Part shown: piece after piece, positions 9,101 to 17,875 of the stretch | Layout: every line of letters begins with the position of its first letter | How positions within the stretch are numbered: position 1 is the stretch's first letter | NCBI RefSeq assembly: GCF_042649685.1 | Contig: NZ_JBHRZT010000073.1 | Location: forward strand, 186,001-250,000 | Origin: Bacillus_BA songklensis | Lineage (GTDB): Bacteria > Bacillota > Bacilli > Bacillales > Bacillaceae_H | Direction of reading: 5' to 3' | Length of the DNA stretch: 64,000 nucleotides | Made by a program: the position numbers and the translations under genes | The notes under the pieces: generated by a model | The model's input: only the letters and a program-made list of their open reading frames with translations | Database searches by the model: none | What the model was told of the DNA's origin: nothing

Positions 9101-9740
9101 GGAGCAAAAAGCGGGATTGCCATTTGAATTGACTCTGCCTCTTGACGCGGTCGTATCAGTGGTGGAAGATACAAACGGAAACATGAACATGGATGACAAG
9201 GAAGCGGGCAATTTCGTTATTTTTGACCATGGCTGGGACAGCGAACCGGAATCAGGTTCTTTTAAAGCGAAAAAAGATGTGGGCTACTTTATGGTCGTGG
9301 AAAACTGGCTTGGTTCAAGCATCAGCGAATATGAGCTGGCATTGAATGCCCTCAATACAAAAGATGAGGACTTAGGATCAAAAGTCACGAACAATGTACC
9401 GTCCAAGCCGCTTTCCTTAAAACAAGCGGGCGCGAAAAAATGGGAAGCGAAAGCCTTGCTGAACCCTGGTGTCGATTTCGGAGATAAAGACTTCTACCAA
9501 TTCAACGCACCGGCAGCAGGTCTGTACAACGTTACGTTCAATACACCAATGGAGCTTGACGGTGTTGTGACGATCTACAATGCAAAAGGCCAGCAAGTCG
9601 CCAAGCTGGATCAATATTTTGTCAATGACAGCGAAGTAGGTACCGTTCAATTGGCAAAAGGCAAGTACTTCGTCGAAGTGAAGGATGCGAATGTGCGCTC
9701 CAGCAACAATCCTTATACATTAACAATCGAAGGCAAGTAA
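6192..9740 (+). CDS. Secreted subtilisin-like (S8) serine protease with C-terminal pre-peptidase repeats
   Basis: The start at 6192 is preferred over an in-frame ATG 24 codons earlier: GAAAGGGG lies just upstream and the protein then begins with a clean signal peptide (MGNWKKKAL..., cleavage near ASA, residue 26). The product is 1182 residues. An I9-like propeptide covers about residues 60-135. The S8 domain has Asp177 (VAVIDQGVD), His209 (GEHGTHVAG) and Ser365 (GTSMASPVVAG). The remaining 750 residues contain several beta-sandwich blocks of the PPC type, e.g. QTDWVKVNLEEGEYV and GDIDVFYYK. There is no SLH domain, so it is probably released or only loosely held. It diverges from secA2. Processing of S-layer or wall proteins is inference. 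Confidence 0.85.
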   Translation: MGNWKKKALMFGLASSLLIPSVASASVNGAATGKEKPEYNLLERLNISTKERNKLLYQEKQKDLQQYSDNTIIVKYNKKLSSTQHRQLGGQVIRSYPEFGYEVILLQKGRKMEDALKAYRHVSGVASVSPSVKLQMFGSPSNAGDPKEKEMYHLSQLQIDKAIAMAGKNDVTVAVIDQGVDANHPEFKGRISSPVSIADPANPAPPGEHGTHVAGIIGAAAGNGVGGHGINPKAKIMSISVFDQFSGDYVLADAILYAAEHGADVINMSLGAYIEMPLVEEAVKKAVDKGVVVVAAAGNSADMTYGYPAAYDGVISVGSTNDQKKKSWYSTYGPVLDVVAPGEDVYSSLYTPIKGSTFGKMSGTSMASPVVAGIASLIKSKYPNLNSYQVEAILEKTAADLGDKGYDLDYGYGLVNPVAALNFDPKKLPTFKDQNENEMFNTAEPITISEEGTTRTGKLTKPRQTDWVKVNLEEGEYVQSILSGAKNYDDELKLKFYPQGGKAEKTIEVKNGRQNELEAKLFKAPSKGTLLIGVTDENENYSESGESTYELKLMKASGASDEVGTKEEPIEIKELPFNSSKLEGSPLTLLNDEKADKDYFKFKFDEPTKVNFALSSLPGLDTELKIYPAEMLNQEPPKDLPEWEKENWPFPEVWGNNNGFSKGESITFEAMPEMEYVLEVSAEAAAFNDFMIFFGPIIEQGTEEQQKQIVGSLLPYELKAETKELPEDEDGYPKEEPMPEDMEGAVKGEQEQQQSPAEMFKNRTYKTSPYDFSLFGGGQWFDMSKEEFQNIKEAARPFTFGQEKNGYFQKSGDQDWYRFEVGESAIYELAMNQTDSLRPDMTLFVYDEKEDNIYPAYSSWMSFNPFAMGQEQTETKMTLFLEKGKKYYLNTANMNGLSFDPYELNGKKVKDAPVDPNENNDQMIRAKTLQAGSKVKGNFIKPGDIDVFYYKHRQNDALFGFHLNPLKTTEEQKAGLPFELTLPLDAVVSVVEDTNGNMNMDDKEAGNFVIFDHGWDSEPESGSFKAKKDVGYFMVVENWLGSSISEYELALNALNTKDEDLGSKVTNNVPSKPLSLKQAGAKKWEAKALLNPGVDFGDKDFYQFNAPAAGLYNVTFNTPMELDGVVTIYNAKGQQVAKLDQYFVNDSEVGTVQLAKGKYFVEVKDANVRSSNNPYTLTIEGK

Positions 9741-9776
9741 ATATGATACGAAGACCCTCTTCGCTTATTCGAGATG
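9741..9776 (+). repeat. Copy of a 40-bp intergenic motif (copy M4), directly after the S8 gene
   Basis: Contains GAAGACC...CGCTTATTCGAGATG. It aligns with copies at 12403-12433, 38538-38578, 45352-45394 and 48513-48552, all non-coding. It starts immediately after the stop codon. Function unknown. Confidence 0.5.
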
Positions 9777-9835
9777 AGAAGGGGAGAAGAAATAGGATAA
9801 AGACAAAAGCTGATGGTAAAAAGTTAATGTAGACT

Positions 9836-9868
9836 AAAAGACTCGCTTGAAAAAGCGGGTCTTTTTTT
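9836..9868 (+). terminator. Intrinsic terminator after the S8 protease gene
   Basis: AAAAGACTCGCT pairs with AGCGGGTCTTTT with one mismatch, followed by a run of seven T. Confidence 0.8.
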
Positions 9869-9922
9869 GTGTCTCAAATACTAGAAAACTTGTGATAATA
9901 TGGAACAAAGAGGAGGGACAAA

Positions 9923-12367
9923 ATGAAAAAACTACTTGCATCTATTGGACTAGCTTGTGCCTTTTTGTTTCTAGCTGATCCATCAATCGGATCGGCCCAT
10001 GTTATCGATGAAACGAAAGCGAAAAGTGCCCAATTCGATTATGAAGATTATTATCAGCTGGTGGCTTCTTATAAAAGCCCGACAGGCCTTACGATTAAAA
10101 GCTACAGCCCGAAATGGACTACGGTCAGCCAGTTAAAGGCGGTAGAAGCTGAATTGCTCAAAAATAAGCATGGAGATGAAATCAAGCTTCTCGGGCAAAT
10201 TGTCATTTTTCCTGATTTTCCGGCCGGTAAAGGCGTGCTGGGGCAATACTTTGCGGAGTATGAGCACTCATCCCGCAGTGTAGAACTGCTTTCAAACCGT
10301 ACGATTCACCTTTACGGCGGCAATCAATTTTCAACGATTGAGTCCATAGCGACGACCCTGTCCCACGAATACGGACATCACTTCACGTTTTACCATCTGT
10401 TCAAAGATGAATCCCTGTTACCGGAGAAATGGATGGAATCTGACTATGCACATGCAAGGGACCTGTCCCGGTATCCGGAAGCCAACACAGGGGACGGGGC
10501 ATACGAGTGGATGATGTCGGAAATTTTAGCGGAGGATTATGTTCAGCTATTCGGGTCAGAGACCGCACTAAAGCATCATATGCAATTTAACGCGCAGCTG
10601 CATACGGCCTTTGAAGATGAAGATCTGCAAACGTATTGGATGGAAAAGCTCCATTCAAGCGACTATCAAAAACAACATCCGCTTGGCTTGTATTTAGTGG
10701 ATGAAAAACGCAGTTCACTCGGACGGTATTATCAAGACTTGAAGTTTTACTCCCCTAACCTGAACAACCAAACAACGTATCTACTGGGACAAGACTTGCA
10801 AGGTCAATACTTTCCTATTTTAATAGATCAATTGAACAATCAAACCAATCTATCTAAATGGTATGAAGCAAGCAAGATGGACAGTCAAACAAAACCTTTA
10901 TTTGACGGCTTTTCCCTTCCTGAAGTCGCCTTCCAGGCCGTTCAGCATAGCGATCAAGGATTCAACCGCGGCTCGAAAAAACTTCGCCTTTCATACGACC
11001 GTATCGAAGAAGCGAAAACAAGTTATGAAGACATTTATAAGCAGGAACAGCCATCGATCGCCGAAACAAAAGCGATGCTTTACGAAACAGCCATAAAATA
11101 CAACATCCCGCCGGAAATTTTAAAAGCGATGGCATATGTAGAAACAGGCATGAAGCAGTTCGATGAAAACGGACAGCCGATCATATCTTCTGATGGCGGT
11201 GTCGGAATCCTGCAAGTGAAGATGTCAGAAGCCGACATGGCGGCTAAAAATGTAGATAAGGAAAGGCTGAAATACGACATCCGTTACAATATGGAAACGG
11301 GCGCCGCCCTTTTAAAAGAAAAGTGGAATGAGAGCGCAAAGAGCACTCCGAAAATCAATGATCACGATCCTCAAAAACTTGAACACTGGTATTTTGCCGT
11401 CATGGCATATGATGGGTTAACAAAGGCAAACGACCCGAATGCGGCGGAAAAGGGGAAAACGTATCAAGATCAAGTATTTGAAGCCATCCGTCAGTTCAGC
11501 CATGTACCGCTTCAAGCCTTTCCCCAGTTCCAAGTCAACTATCATGATGACGGAACGATGGAGTTTGAAACACTTGCGTACAATTGGCCTGGACTTGATA
11601 CAAAAACGACACAGATGCATCAAAGCGGAGAGTATGTCTATACAATGGGCCAAGGTGGCTTATATAATCGTGTGGATGGAACTACCGTAAAAGGGCTGCT
11701 TCCTTACACACCATTACAAATTACCGGAGGACCACTTGAAAAAGACGGGACGTCAACGCATGAGGTGATGTATAAAGTAAAAGGAAACGGGATGGAAGGA
11801 TATGTATCCTCTGTCAATCTCCAAAGCGGGAATGTGAAAGTATTCCCTGACCTTTCAAATGACAATGAAACAGCCGCCGCCATTGCGTATTTGCAAATAA
11901 GGGGAGTCATTTCGGGGTATCAGGATGGCCTATTCCGTCCGAACCAGCCGCTGCTGAGACAGCATGCTGCGAAAATGCTCGTAAAAGAACTTGGCTTAAC
12001 ATTGCCACAGGGGTATCAAGTGAAAGCGACAGATATCAAGCCGGGAGATTTATATTATAAGGAAATGGCCATTTTAGAGGCAAATGGCTTGATGGGAAAA
12101 GGCGGAGCTTTCCGTCCGAAAGAGCCGTTGACAAGATCGCAAATGGCGTCGGTTTTAGTCAGAGCATATGATAAATGGTACAAGCCAACGGAAAAGGCGT
12201 TTGATTTTCAAGATGTTCCGACATCGCATTGGAACTATGAAGATATTAACCGGCTGGCGAATAATGAGATTACGATTGTAAAAGATTTCTTCCGTCCGGA
12301 CCAAAACGTCACAAGATCGCAGTTTGCCCTGTTTCTAAAACGTTCTGTTTTACATAAAACCACATAA
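9923..12367 (+). CDS. Metallopeptidase / lytic transglycosylase / SLH surface fusion protein
   Basis: An 814-residue protein with a signal peptide (cleavage near GSAH, residue 26) and AGAGGAGGG upstream of the ATG. In order: (1) a zinc-peptidase-like domain, about residues 40-260, with HEYGHH (His148, Glu149, His152) and a likely third ligand in SEILAEDY near residue 197; (2) an SLT/goose-lysozyme-like domain, about 385-505, with the catalytic-type Glu407 in AYVETGM and GGVGILQVKMS; (3) an SH3-like stretch around 560-640; (4) three SLH repeats, 645-814. It would therefore cut peptide and glycan bonds at the wall while docked to the wall polysaccharide. I know no named family with this full architecture. 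Neighbours are surface proteins on both sides. Confidence 0.8.
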   Translation: MKKLLASIGLACAFLFLADPSIGSAHVIDETKAKSAQFDYEDYYQLVASYKSPTGLTIKSYSPKWTTVSQLKAVEAELLKNKHGDEIKLLGQIVIFPDFPAGKGVLGQYFAEYEHSSRSVELLSNRTIHLYGGNQFSTIESIATTLSHEYGHHFTFYHLFKDESLLPEKWMESDYAHARDLSRYPEANTGDGAYEWMMSEILAEDYVQLFGSETALKHHMQFNAQLHTAFEDEDLQTYWMEKLHSSDYQKQHPLGLYLVDEKRSSLGRYYQDLKFYSPNLNNQTTYLLGQDLQGQYFPILIDQLNNQTNLSKWYEASKMDSQTKPLFDGFSLPEVAFQAVQHSDQGFNRGSKKLRLSYDRIEEAKTSYEDIYKQEQPSIAETKAMLYETAIKYNIPPEILKAMAYVETGMKQFDENGQPIISSDGGVGILQVKMSEADMAAKNVDKERLKYDIRYNMETGAALLKEKWNESAKSTPKINDHDPQKLEHWYFAVMAYDGLTKANDPNAAEKGKTYQDQVFEAIRQFSHVPLQAFPQFQVNYHDDGTMEFETLAYNWPGLDTKTTQMHQSGEYVYTMGQGGLYNRVDGTTVKGLLPYTPLQITGGPLEKDGTSTHEVMYKVKGNGMEGYVSSVNLQSGNVKVFPDLSNDNETAAAIAYLQIRGVISGYQDGLFRPNQPLLRQHAAKMLVKELGLTLPQGYQVKATDIKPGDLYYKEMAILEANGLMGKGGAFRPKEPLTRSQMASVLVRAYDKWYKPTEKAFDFQDVPTSHWNYEDINRLANNEITIVKDFFRPDQNVTRSQFALFLKRSVLHKTT

Positions 12368-12419
12368 ATAATGGGACATGGATAAAAAGCCATCCATGCC
12401 CCATTATGAAGATCTTTTT
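12368..12419 (+). terminator. Terminator after the SLH fusion gene (CATG-stem family)
   Basis: ATAATGGGACATGGAT (12368-12383) pairs with ATCCATGCCCCATTAT (12392-12407) with one mismatch, followed by a T-rich run. It resembles the terminators at 59556-59597 and 63910-63958. Confidence 0.65.
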
Positions 12420-12433
12420 GCTTATTCAAGATG
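12403..12433 (+). repeat. Copy of the 40-bp intergenic motif (M5)
   Basis: ATTATGAAGATC...TTGCTTATTCAAGATG, overlapping the right arm of the preceding terminator. It is the shortest of the five copies. Confidence 0.45.
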
Positions 12434-12458
12434 TAAGTCAGAAAACTCAAAAACCTAT

Positions 12459-12506
12459 AAACAAAAAAGAGGAAAATCACTTCAAGGATTCTCCTCTTTT
12501 TTGTTT
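12459..12506. terminator. Bidirectional terminator between convergent SLH fusion and NlpC/P60 genes
   Basis: AAACAAAAAAGAGGA pairs with TCCTCTTTTTTGTTT, reaching into the stop codon of the minus-strand gene. Confidence 0.75.
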
Positions 12507-13506
12507 ATTTTTCTAGTCCGCGATATAGGAATGCGGCAAATTGAGAACGGTTCACGTCATCTTCCGGTTTGAAGGTTTGATCGGCATAACCTGTTGTAAT
12601 GCCTGAAGCGGATAATTTTTCGATATAGTCATGTGCCCAATGATCAGAGCTGACATCTTTAAAGTCTGTTGCTGCTGAAGAAGAATTTAGTTCAAACGCA
12701 CGAACTAATACAGCGGATAATTGCGCACGTGTTAAGACTTCATTTGGACGGAAGTTTCCGTTTTGGTCCCCTTGCATGACACCTGCACTGCGCAATGCAT
12801 TGATGGCACCAACGGCCCAGTGGCCGGAAGGGACGTCTTTATAGTTTTGCGTACGATTATTCATATTCAGTTTTAATGATTTCGCCAATAAAGCTGCCAC
12901 GTCAGCACGTGTAATTTCTTCATGAGGTTTAAAGTAGCTTCCTTCATATCCTAATGCAATATGGTCCTGGGCGAGGTTTTTGATTTCATCGTAAGCCCAA
13001 TAAGAGGATCCGATATCGCGGAATTGTCCTTCGCCCATTGTATAGGAAAGGATGCGTTTTGCGCCTATGTACTTTGGTCCCCAATAATAAGGATCGCTTA
13101 AATTGGAAATCGTAATCCCTTTGGAGGAGGAAGCATGAATGAACTGCCCGTTTCCTATGTAAATGCCCGCATGCGATGCCGGTTTGCCCGTCGTATTAAA
13201 GAAAACAAGATCACCAACGCGCAAGCTGCTTTTTGACACGCTGCTTCCAAGCTTGTACATTTCTCCGGCAGTACGGGGAAGGGAAACGCCGATTTCCCCA
13301 AACACTCGCTGGATGTAGCCGGAGCAGTCAAAACCGCTTGCTGTCGTTCCGCCGTATTTATATGGAACTCCGATATACTTCTTGGCAGCCGGCATGATCT
13401 TTTCATAGTTTACTAACTCTTCATTCGATTGTGCAGAAACTTGAGCGTTTGCAGAAAAAAGAATACAAAAACTTGAAACTATTCCGAATATTGTACGTTT
13501 AATCAT
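12505..13506 (-). CDS. NlpC/P60 endopeptidase with three SLH domains
   Basis: A 333-residue secreted protein with a signal peptide (cleavage near VSAQ, residue 26). The NlpC/P60 domain covers about residues 35-155, with the catalytic Cys61 in FDCSGY, a histidine in SHAGIYIG and a third polar residue in QFIHAS; this fold hydrolyses D-glutamyl-diaminopimelate links in peptidoglycan peptides. Three SLH repeats follow (about 165-333; typical ends ITRADVAALLAKSL, LTRAQLSAVLVRAF, VNRSQFAAFLYRGL). It is convergent with the SLH fusion gene and probably trims peptidoglycan at S-layer attachment sites (inference). The start is the ATG at 13506 with an AGGTG-type site. Confidence 0.9.
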   Translation of the reverse strand: MIKRTIFGIVSSFCILFSANAQVSAQSNEELVNYEKIMPAAKKYIGVPYKYGGTTASGFDCSGYIQRVFGEIGVSLPRTAGEMYKLGSSVSKSSLRVGDLVFFNTTGKPASHAGIYIGNGQFIHASSSKGITISNLSDPYYWGPKYIGAKRILSYTMGEGQFRDIGSSYWAYDEIKNLAQDHIALGYEGSYFKPHEEITRADVAALLAKSLKLNMNNRTQNYKDVPSGHWAVGAINALRSAGVMQGDQNGNFRPNEVLTRAQLSAVLVRAFELNSSSAATDFKDVSSDHWAHDYIEKLSASGITTGYADQTFKPEDDVNRSQFAAFLYRGLEK

Positions 13507-13873
13507 ATGTACACCTCAAACCAAAATGATGTATTTACCCGTTTTATGTCGATTTCATGTCGTTTCTTACTGAAATTAGTCTAACATGAAAATCAGAATA
13601 TTTATTTTACAGTTATGTAACAAAAGTAAAGGAATATTAAAACGGGAATCTACATATATTGTTCCTGTTGATTGTGTATTGGATTTCTTAAGTCATATGC
13701 GTTAAGGACTAAAAATCTACAAACTTTTGTAAAAAACATGTAAAAAATGTTGAAAAACGAAGCAAATAATGTAAAATAAAAGGTAAGGTTTTCTAGTCAA
13801 TGATTCATTTGGAAAAATTATAGGAACTAAGATAGACACATAATGTTCACATATTTTCCATTATTGAAAAATA
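13507..13873. other. Long AT-rich non-coding region between the NlpC/P60-SLH gene and the S-layer promoter
   Basis: No convincing reading frame. Contains scattered A/T tracts and TGTAAAAAACATGTAAAAAATG near 13730, which could be upstream promoter or regulator-binding DNA for the divergent pair. Confidence 0.4.
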
Positions 13874-13902
13874 TTGACATTAAACCTACGACTATCTATA
13901 CT
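13874..13902 (+). promoter_or_regulatory. Strong sigma-A promoter of the first S-layer gene
   Basis: TTGACA (perfect -35), 17-base spacer, TATACT (-10). It is about 115 bases upstream of the S-layer start, so the mRNA would have a leader of roughly 100 bases, as is common for S-layer messages. Confidence 0.8.
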
Positions 13903-14016
13903 ATTATTTGTAATTGTTAGTCGACTAGTGTTAAGAGATATAAAGATACATAGATAAAAAGACTCTTAATGTTAGTTTGCAATATTTTTGAACTTACCAA
14001 GGGAGGAAATAACTCA

Positions 14017-17000
14017 ATGGCTTACCAACCAAAATCTTATCGTAAATTTGTAGCTGGTACTGTAACAGCTGCTGTAGTGGCAAGCGCTGTAGCACCAGCA
14101 GCAAGTGCAGCATCTTTCTCAGATGTTCCTGCAAGCAGTGTACATGCAGAAGCAATCAATGCTTTAACTGAACAAGGAATCATCAAAGGTTTCGCTGACG
14201 GCACATTCGGCCCTGGCAAATCTGTATCTCGCGGTCAAGTTGCGAAAATCTTCGCTCGTATCCTTGATGGTGAAGGTAAAGTGGAACAAGCATTCTCAGA
14301 CGTTCCAGCAAACTTTGCTGACCAAGAATTAGTAAAAGCTGCATCTGAAGTAAAAGCAGCTGGCGTTATGACTGGTTCTAACGGCAACTTAATGCCTGCA
14401 TCTGACTTAACTCGTCAACAAATGGCGAAAGTTCTAGTAGAAGCTTTCGATCTTGAAGCGAAAGATGAAACTGCAGAATTAAAGGACTTAGATAAAGCTT
14501 ATCCTGAGTTCCGTGACTATATCAAAATCTTAGCTCAAAACGGTGTAACTCAAGTTGCTGACGGTAACTTCCGCCCAACTGAAAAAGTTTCTCGCGCTCA
14601 ATTTGCTACATTCGTTTACCGTGCGATGAACGTTAACGCTGGTGAACTTGCAATTACAGGCGTAACTGCACTTGATGATTCAAACAAATTCTTAGAAATC
14701 ACATTCAATAAAGCAGTTTCTGGTCTTGAAACTTCTGATATCACAATTCAAGATGCTGATACTTTATCTAAGTATGGTGTAAAAGAAGTAAAATTATCTT
14801 CTAACGGTAAAGTAGCAACAGTTGAATTATATTCAGTAGAAGATGAAGGGGTACTTGAGTATCTTCAAGACTATAAAGTGACAGTAAAAGTTGATGGTAA
14901 AACTTTAGAAGCTACTTTCAACCGCCCTGCATATGTGAAAAATCGAGTTTCTGATATCGACCCTAAAAACAAAGACTTTACAGTGGGTGGCGTAACAGTT
15001 AATGTAGCTGACGCTGAAGGACTCAATTTTGATTATGCCGAGGCATTAGGTCGTGAAGTTCGCGTATGGTATAACGAAGATCGTGAACTTGTAAAATACG
15101 TATTCGAAGACGAAACTGTTATTGAAGATGCTATCGAAGTAACGGAAACTCGTGCTGGTAACGAAGACGGCGAAATTGAAGTTAAGAGCACAGGTAAAAA
15201 GTATAGCCTAGCAGAAGACTTTGATTTCTACTTAAATGATCAAAAAGTAGCTATTGGTGCTGATGGCGCTGAATATGACTATGCTAAAGTATTATTCGAT
15301 AAAAACGGAGACGTTGAACGTATCGTTGCTTACAACTGGGATGACTTCATTGTAGTTGATAAAGTTGATGGAGACGTAGTAGTCGCTGCTGACGACGACG
15401 AACTTGATTTAGAAGACTTTGTTGTTTTCAAAGGTGGTAAAACTGTTAAAACTGCTGACCTTAAACCAGGCGATGTAATCTTCTTTGACGATAGTTCAAA
15501 TGATGGAGACGGAGTAGCAGAAGTATTCAACTCTACAGTAACTGGAGAGATTGAGACAGTATACGCAAACGATCTTCGAATCGATGGTAAAGACTATACT
15601 TACACAGATGTAACTTACAATGGTAAGCAGACTCAATACCTTGATGGTGACGAATTTAAAAATTTAACTGATGACGATGCAGAAGAATTCCAAGCTGGTG
15701 GAGAAGTCACTCTATTCTTAGATCGCAATGGCGATGTAGTTTACATTACTGGTAAACAAGAAGCTGTTAATTCTAATACTCTAGGCTTCCACTCAACTGA
15801 AGCAGCAGAATACTATTTCAATGGAAATCTTGCTGATAGAGGTACTGTTGAACTAGATGGTTTAAACTCAAAAGGTGAAGAAAAAATTTACAGCTTCCGC
15901 ATTGATTCCTTAGATCAGATTACAGATGCTGCGGGCAATGTATATGAAACTGGCGAAAACTTCCCTGGAACTAATGTTGAAATTGATAAGTTTGCATTAG
16001 TTGGTGATGGAACTGATGTTGCTGGTAACACAGGAAAAGGTGGCAATGCAACAGGAGTAGTTATTGCATTGGCTGACAATGGAGAAGCCATTTTACCAGC
16101 TGGCACTACAGATTCAAATTGGGATAATGCAGCTGCTGAAATTATTGATTTATCTACAGTTGGAGCAGACAATGCATTCTTCGAAGTTAAAACAAATGAT
16201 TCTAATCAAGTGAAAGAACTTGAATTCTTTAATTCAAATACTACTTTAAACTCTGGCAACTTACTGAAATTAGACGATAAATATGTAAATGGCTATAAAT
16301 TATTGTCTGATACAGTTGTATTTGATGGTTCAGAAGGCTGGGATAGCACTAAACCAGCAGGTTCAAGATATGTTCCAGATGCAGAAGACATTACAGTGAC
16401 AACTTGGGGAGAATTAAAAGACAAAGGTTTTGAAATCTCCAGTGCTACTTACTACTACAACGATGAAAACGAAGTAGAATATCTAGTAATCGAAAACTCT
16501 GATGCAGAAGAGACTACTGATTACAATGCTGTTCTTACAAAAGTTTTACGTAATACTGATAGCGAAATCACTGAAATCGGTGCTTTTGTTAACGGCGTAG
16601 AGAAAACGTATAAAGTAGATAAAGTGAAAAATGGTGCTCTTGCTAAAGGTCAAACAGTTGAATTAACTATCAATGATGATAGTGAACTTGTTAAGGATAT
16701 TACAGCTCCAACAACTAGAACTGGTGTAGTTGCAACTAATGGAGTTGATGTTCAAAATAGAACAATCACAATTACTGGTCCTCAAGCAGGTACTTATACA
16801 TTTGCAAATGATGGAGATGTATACGACGCAACTGATGTAGATGCAGTTGAAGTAGACAACTTAAGAGATATTAAGGCGGGCGACACAGTAACAATCTCTT
16901 TTGCTCCTAATAGTACTAGATTCGCTGATACTGTCACAATTACATCTAATGCAGCAGCTCCAACTCCTAATGTTGCTCCAACTGCAGAAGTTGATGCTGT

Positions 17001-17313
17001 AGCTGCTAATGATAACGATGACTTAACATTAACATTCAGCGAACCATTATATATCGGTAGCTCGGCAATTGCTAATGGTACAAACGTTGCAAACCTATTT
17101 GAAGGAACTGGTGTAAGTATTGCTAATGCAACATACAATACTGTTTCTGGTAAAGGTGTGGTAACATTCACATTTGCAACAGCTGGTGGTACAACTGCAA
17201 CTGCTGAAGTTGGAGACTCATTCAAAGCTAAAGCTGACATTATTAAGGACGCAGATGGCGCTGCTTATGTAGCTGAAACAGTTGTATTCAACGGTACAAC
17301 ATGGTCTAAATAA
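14017..17313 (+). CDS. Large SLH-domain S-layer protein (first of two)
   Basis: The start at 14017 is chosen over an in-frame upstream ATG because GGGAGG sits just before it and the N-terminus becomes MAYQPKSYRKF, matching the paralogue at 50453. The product is 1098 residues: signal peptide (cleavage near ASAAS, residue 30) and three SLH domains (about 31-85, 87-145, 150-205, each ending RGQVAKIF-, RQQMAKVL- or RAQFATFV-like). After that comes a long acidic, beta-rich region that should form the lattice, including Ig-like segments (e.g. ITGVTALDDSNKFLEITFNKAV). Codons are strongly biased (TTA, GCA/GCT, GTA, GAA), typical of a very highly expressed gene. Probably secreted by SecA2/SlaP and the main or an alternative S-layer subunit (inference). 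Confidence 0.9.
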   Translation: MAYQPKSYRKFVAGTVTAAVVASAVAPAASAASFSDVPASSVHAEAINALTEQGIIKGFADGTFGPGKSVSRGQVAKIFARILDGEGKVEQAFSDVPANFADQELVKAASEVKAAGVMTGSNGNLMPASDLTRQQMAKVLVEAFDLEAKDETAELKDLDKAYPEFRDYIKILAQNGVTQVADGNFRPTEKVSRAQFATFVYRAMNVNAGELAITGVTALDDSNKFLEITFNKAVSGLETSDITIQDADTLSKYGVKEVKLSSNGKVATVELYSVEDEGVLEYLQDYKVTVKVDGKTLEATFNRPAYVKNRVSDIDPKNKDFTVGGVTVNVADAEGLNFDYAEALGREVRVWYNEDRELVKYVFEDETVIEDAIEVTETRAGNEDGEIEVKSTGKKYSLAEDFDFYLNDQKVAIGADGAEYDYAKVLFDKNGDVERIVAYNWDDFIVVDKVDGDVVVAADDDELDLEDFVVFKGGKTVKTADLKPGDVIFFDDSSNDGDGVAEVFNSTVTGEIETVYANDLRIDGKDYTYTDVTYNGKQTQYLDGDEFKNLTDDDAEEFQAGGEVTLFLDRNGDVVYITGKQEAVNSNTLGFHSTEAAEYYFNGNLADRGTVELDGLNSKGEEKIYSFRIDSLDQITDAAGNVYETGENFPGTNVEIDKFALVGDGTDVAGNTGKGGNATGVVIALADNGEAILPAGTTDSNWDNAAAEIIDLSTVGADNAFFEVKTNDSNQVKELEFFNSNTTLNSGNLLKLDDKYVNGYKLLSDTVVFDGSEGWDSTKPAGSRYVPDAEDITVTTWGELKDKGFEISSATYYYNDENEVEYLVIENSDAEETTDYNAVLTKVLRNTDSEITEIGAFVNGVEKTYKVDKVKNGALAKGQTVELTINDDSELVKDITAPTTRTGVVATNGVDVQNRTITITGPQAGTYTFANDGDVYDATDVDAVEVDNLRDIKAGDTVTISFAPNSTRFADTVTITSNAAAPTPNVAPTAEVDAVAANDNDDLTLTFSEPLYIGSSAIANGTNVANLFEGTGVSIANATYNTVSGKGVVTFTFATAGGTTATAEVGDSFKAKADIIKDADGAAYVAETVVFNGTTWSK

Positions 17314-17334
17314 TATATGTCGAAAGACACGATG

Positions 17335-17373
17335 AAAAGCCTCTTGGAGAGCAATCTCTGAGAGGCTTTTTCT
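17335..17373 (+). terminator. Terminator of the first S-layer gene
   Basis: AAAAGCCTCTTGGAGA pairs with TCTCTGAGAGGCTTTT, followed by T-rich sequence. A second stem (AGCCTCAATTCC / GGGATTGGGGCT, 17440-17468) lies between it and the next gene. Confidence 0.8.
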
Positions 17374-17492
17374 TTTTGCTTCAAAACCGTATCTACGAGA
17401 AAAATAAGTATATATTATGATATTGAATAAGATTCTATCAGCCTCAATTCCATCAAGGGATTGGGGCTATTTTCATTTTAGGAGGGAAATTG

Positions 17493-17855
17493 ATGAACCG
17501 CTATGAAGTGAAGAAAGCAAAGCAAATGGAACTGCTAGAAGGAGGAGTGAAAATGAAGAATCAATCAGCTAAGCGAGTGAACATCGTTAGTCTCAAAATG
17601 GTGAAGGAATCAAGTCTGCTCTACAAGGGTCGTCAAATTAAGTCACCAGATGATGCAAACAAGTTGTTCAGGCAGTTTTTGGCGGAAGCTGACAGAGAAT
17701 ACTTTGTCGTCATTTGCTTGGATACGAAAAATCAACCGACTGCCATCAACATTTGCCACATGGGAAGTCTGAATTCTAGCTGGATTAGCGATGTAAAAAC
17801 TGATTCAAAAATTAGAACAAATAGTCAAAATAAAGAGAGGGTAGCAATTTCATAA
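17493..17855 (+). pseudogene. Truncated RadC/JAB-domain protein lacking the metal-binding motif
   Basis: A 120-residue frame with GGAGGG before the ATG. Residues 40-95 (KGRQIKSPDDANKLFR, then ADREYFVVICLDTKNQPTA, ICHMGSLN) clearly match the N-terminal half of the RadC-like JAB domain found in Bacillus plasmids, phages and genomic islands. After GSLNSS the match stops: the metal-binding H-x-H-P-S-G and downstream S-x-x-D that the family needs are absent, replaced by 25 unrelated residues. A terminator follows at once. It therefore looks like a 3'-truncated remnant; a retained regulatory function cannot be excluded. Full-length relatives are usually about 150 residues. Confidence 0.75.
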
Positions 17856-17875
17856 GGATTGTTACCCTCTTTTTT
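17836..17875 (+). terminator. Terminator after the truncated RadC-like gene
   Basis: AGAGGGTA...TACCCTCT stem with minor mismatches and a run of six T; it overlaps the last codons of the frame. Confidence 0.75.

Noticed and set aside
16794..17240. 148-codon minus frame inside the first S-layer gene
   Set aside because: Antisense to a strongly codon-biased gene; such bias opens the opposite frames artificially.
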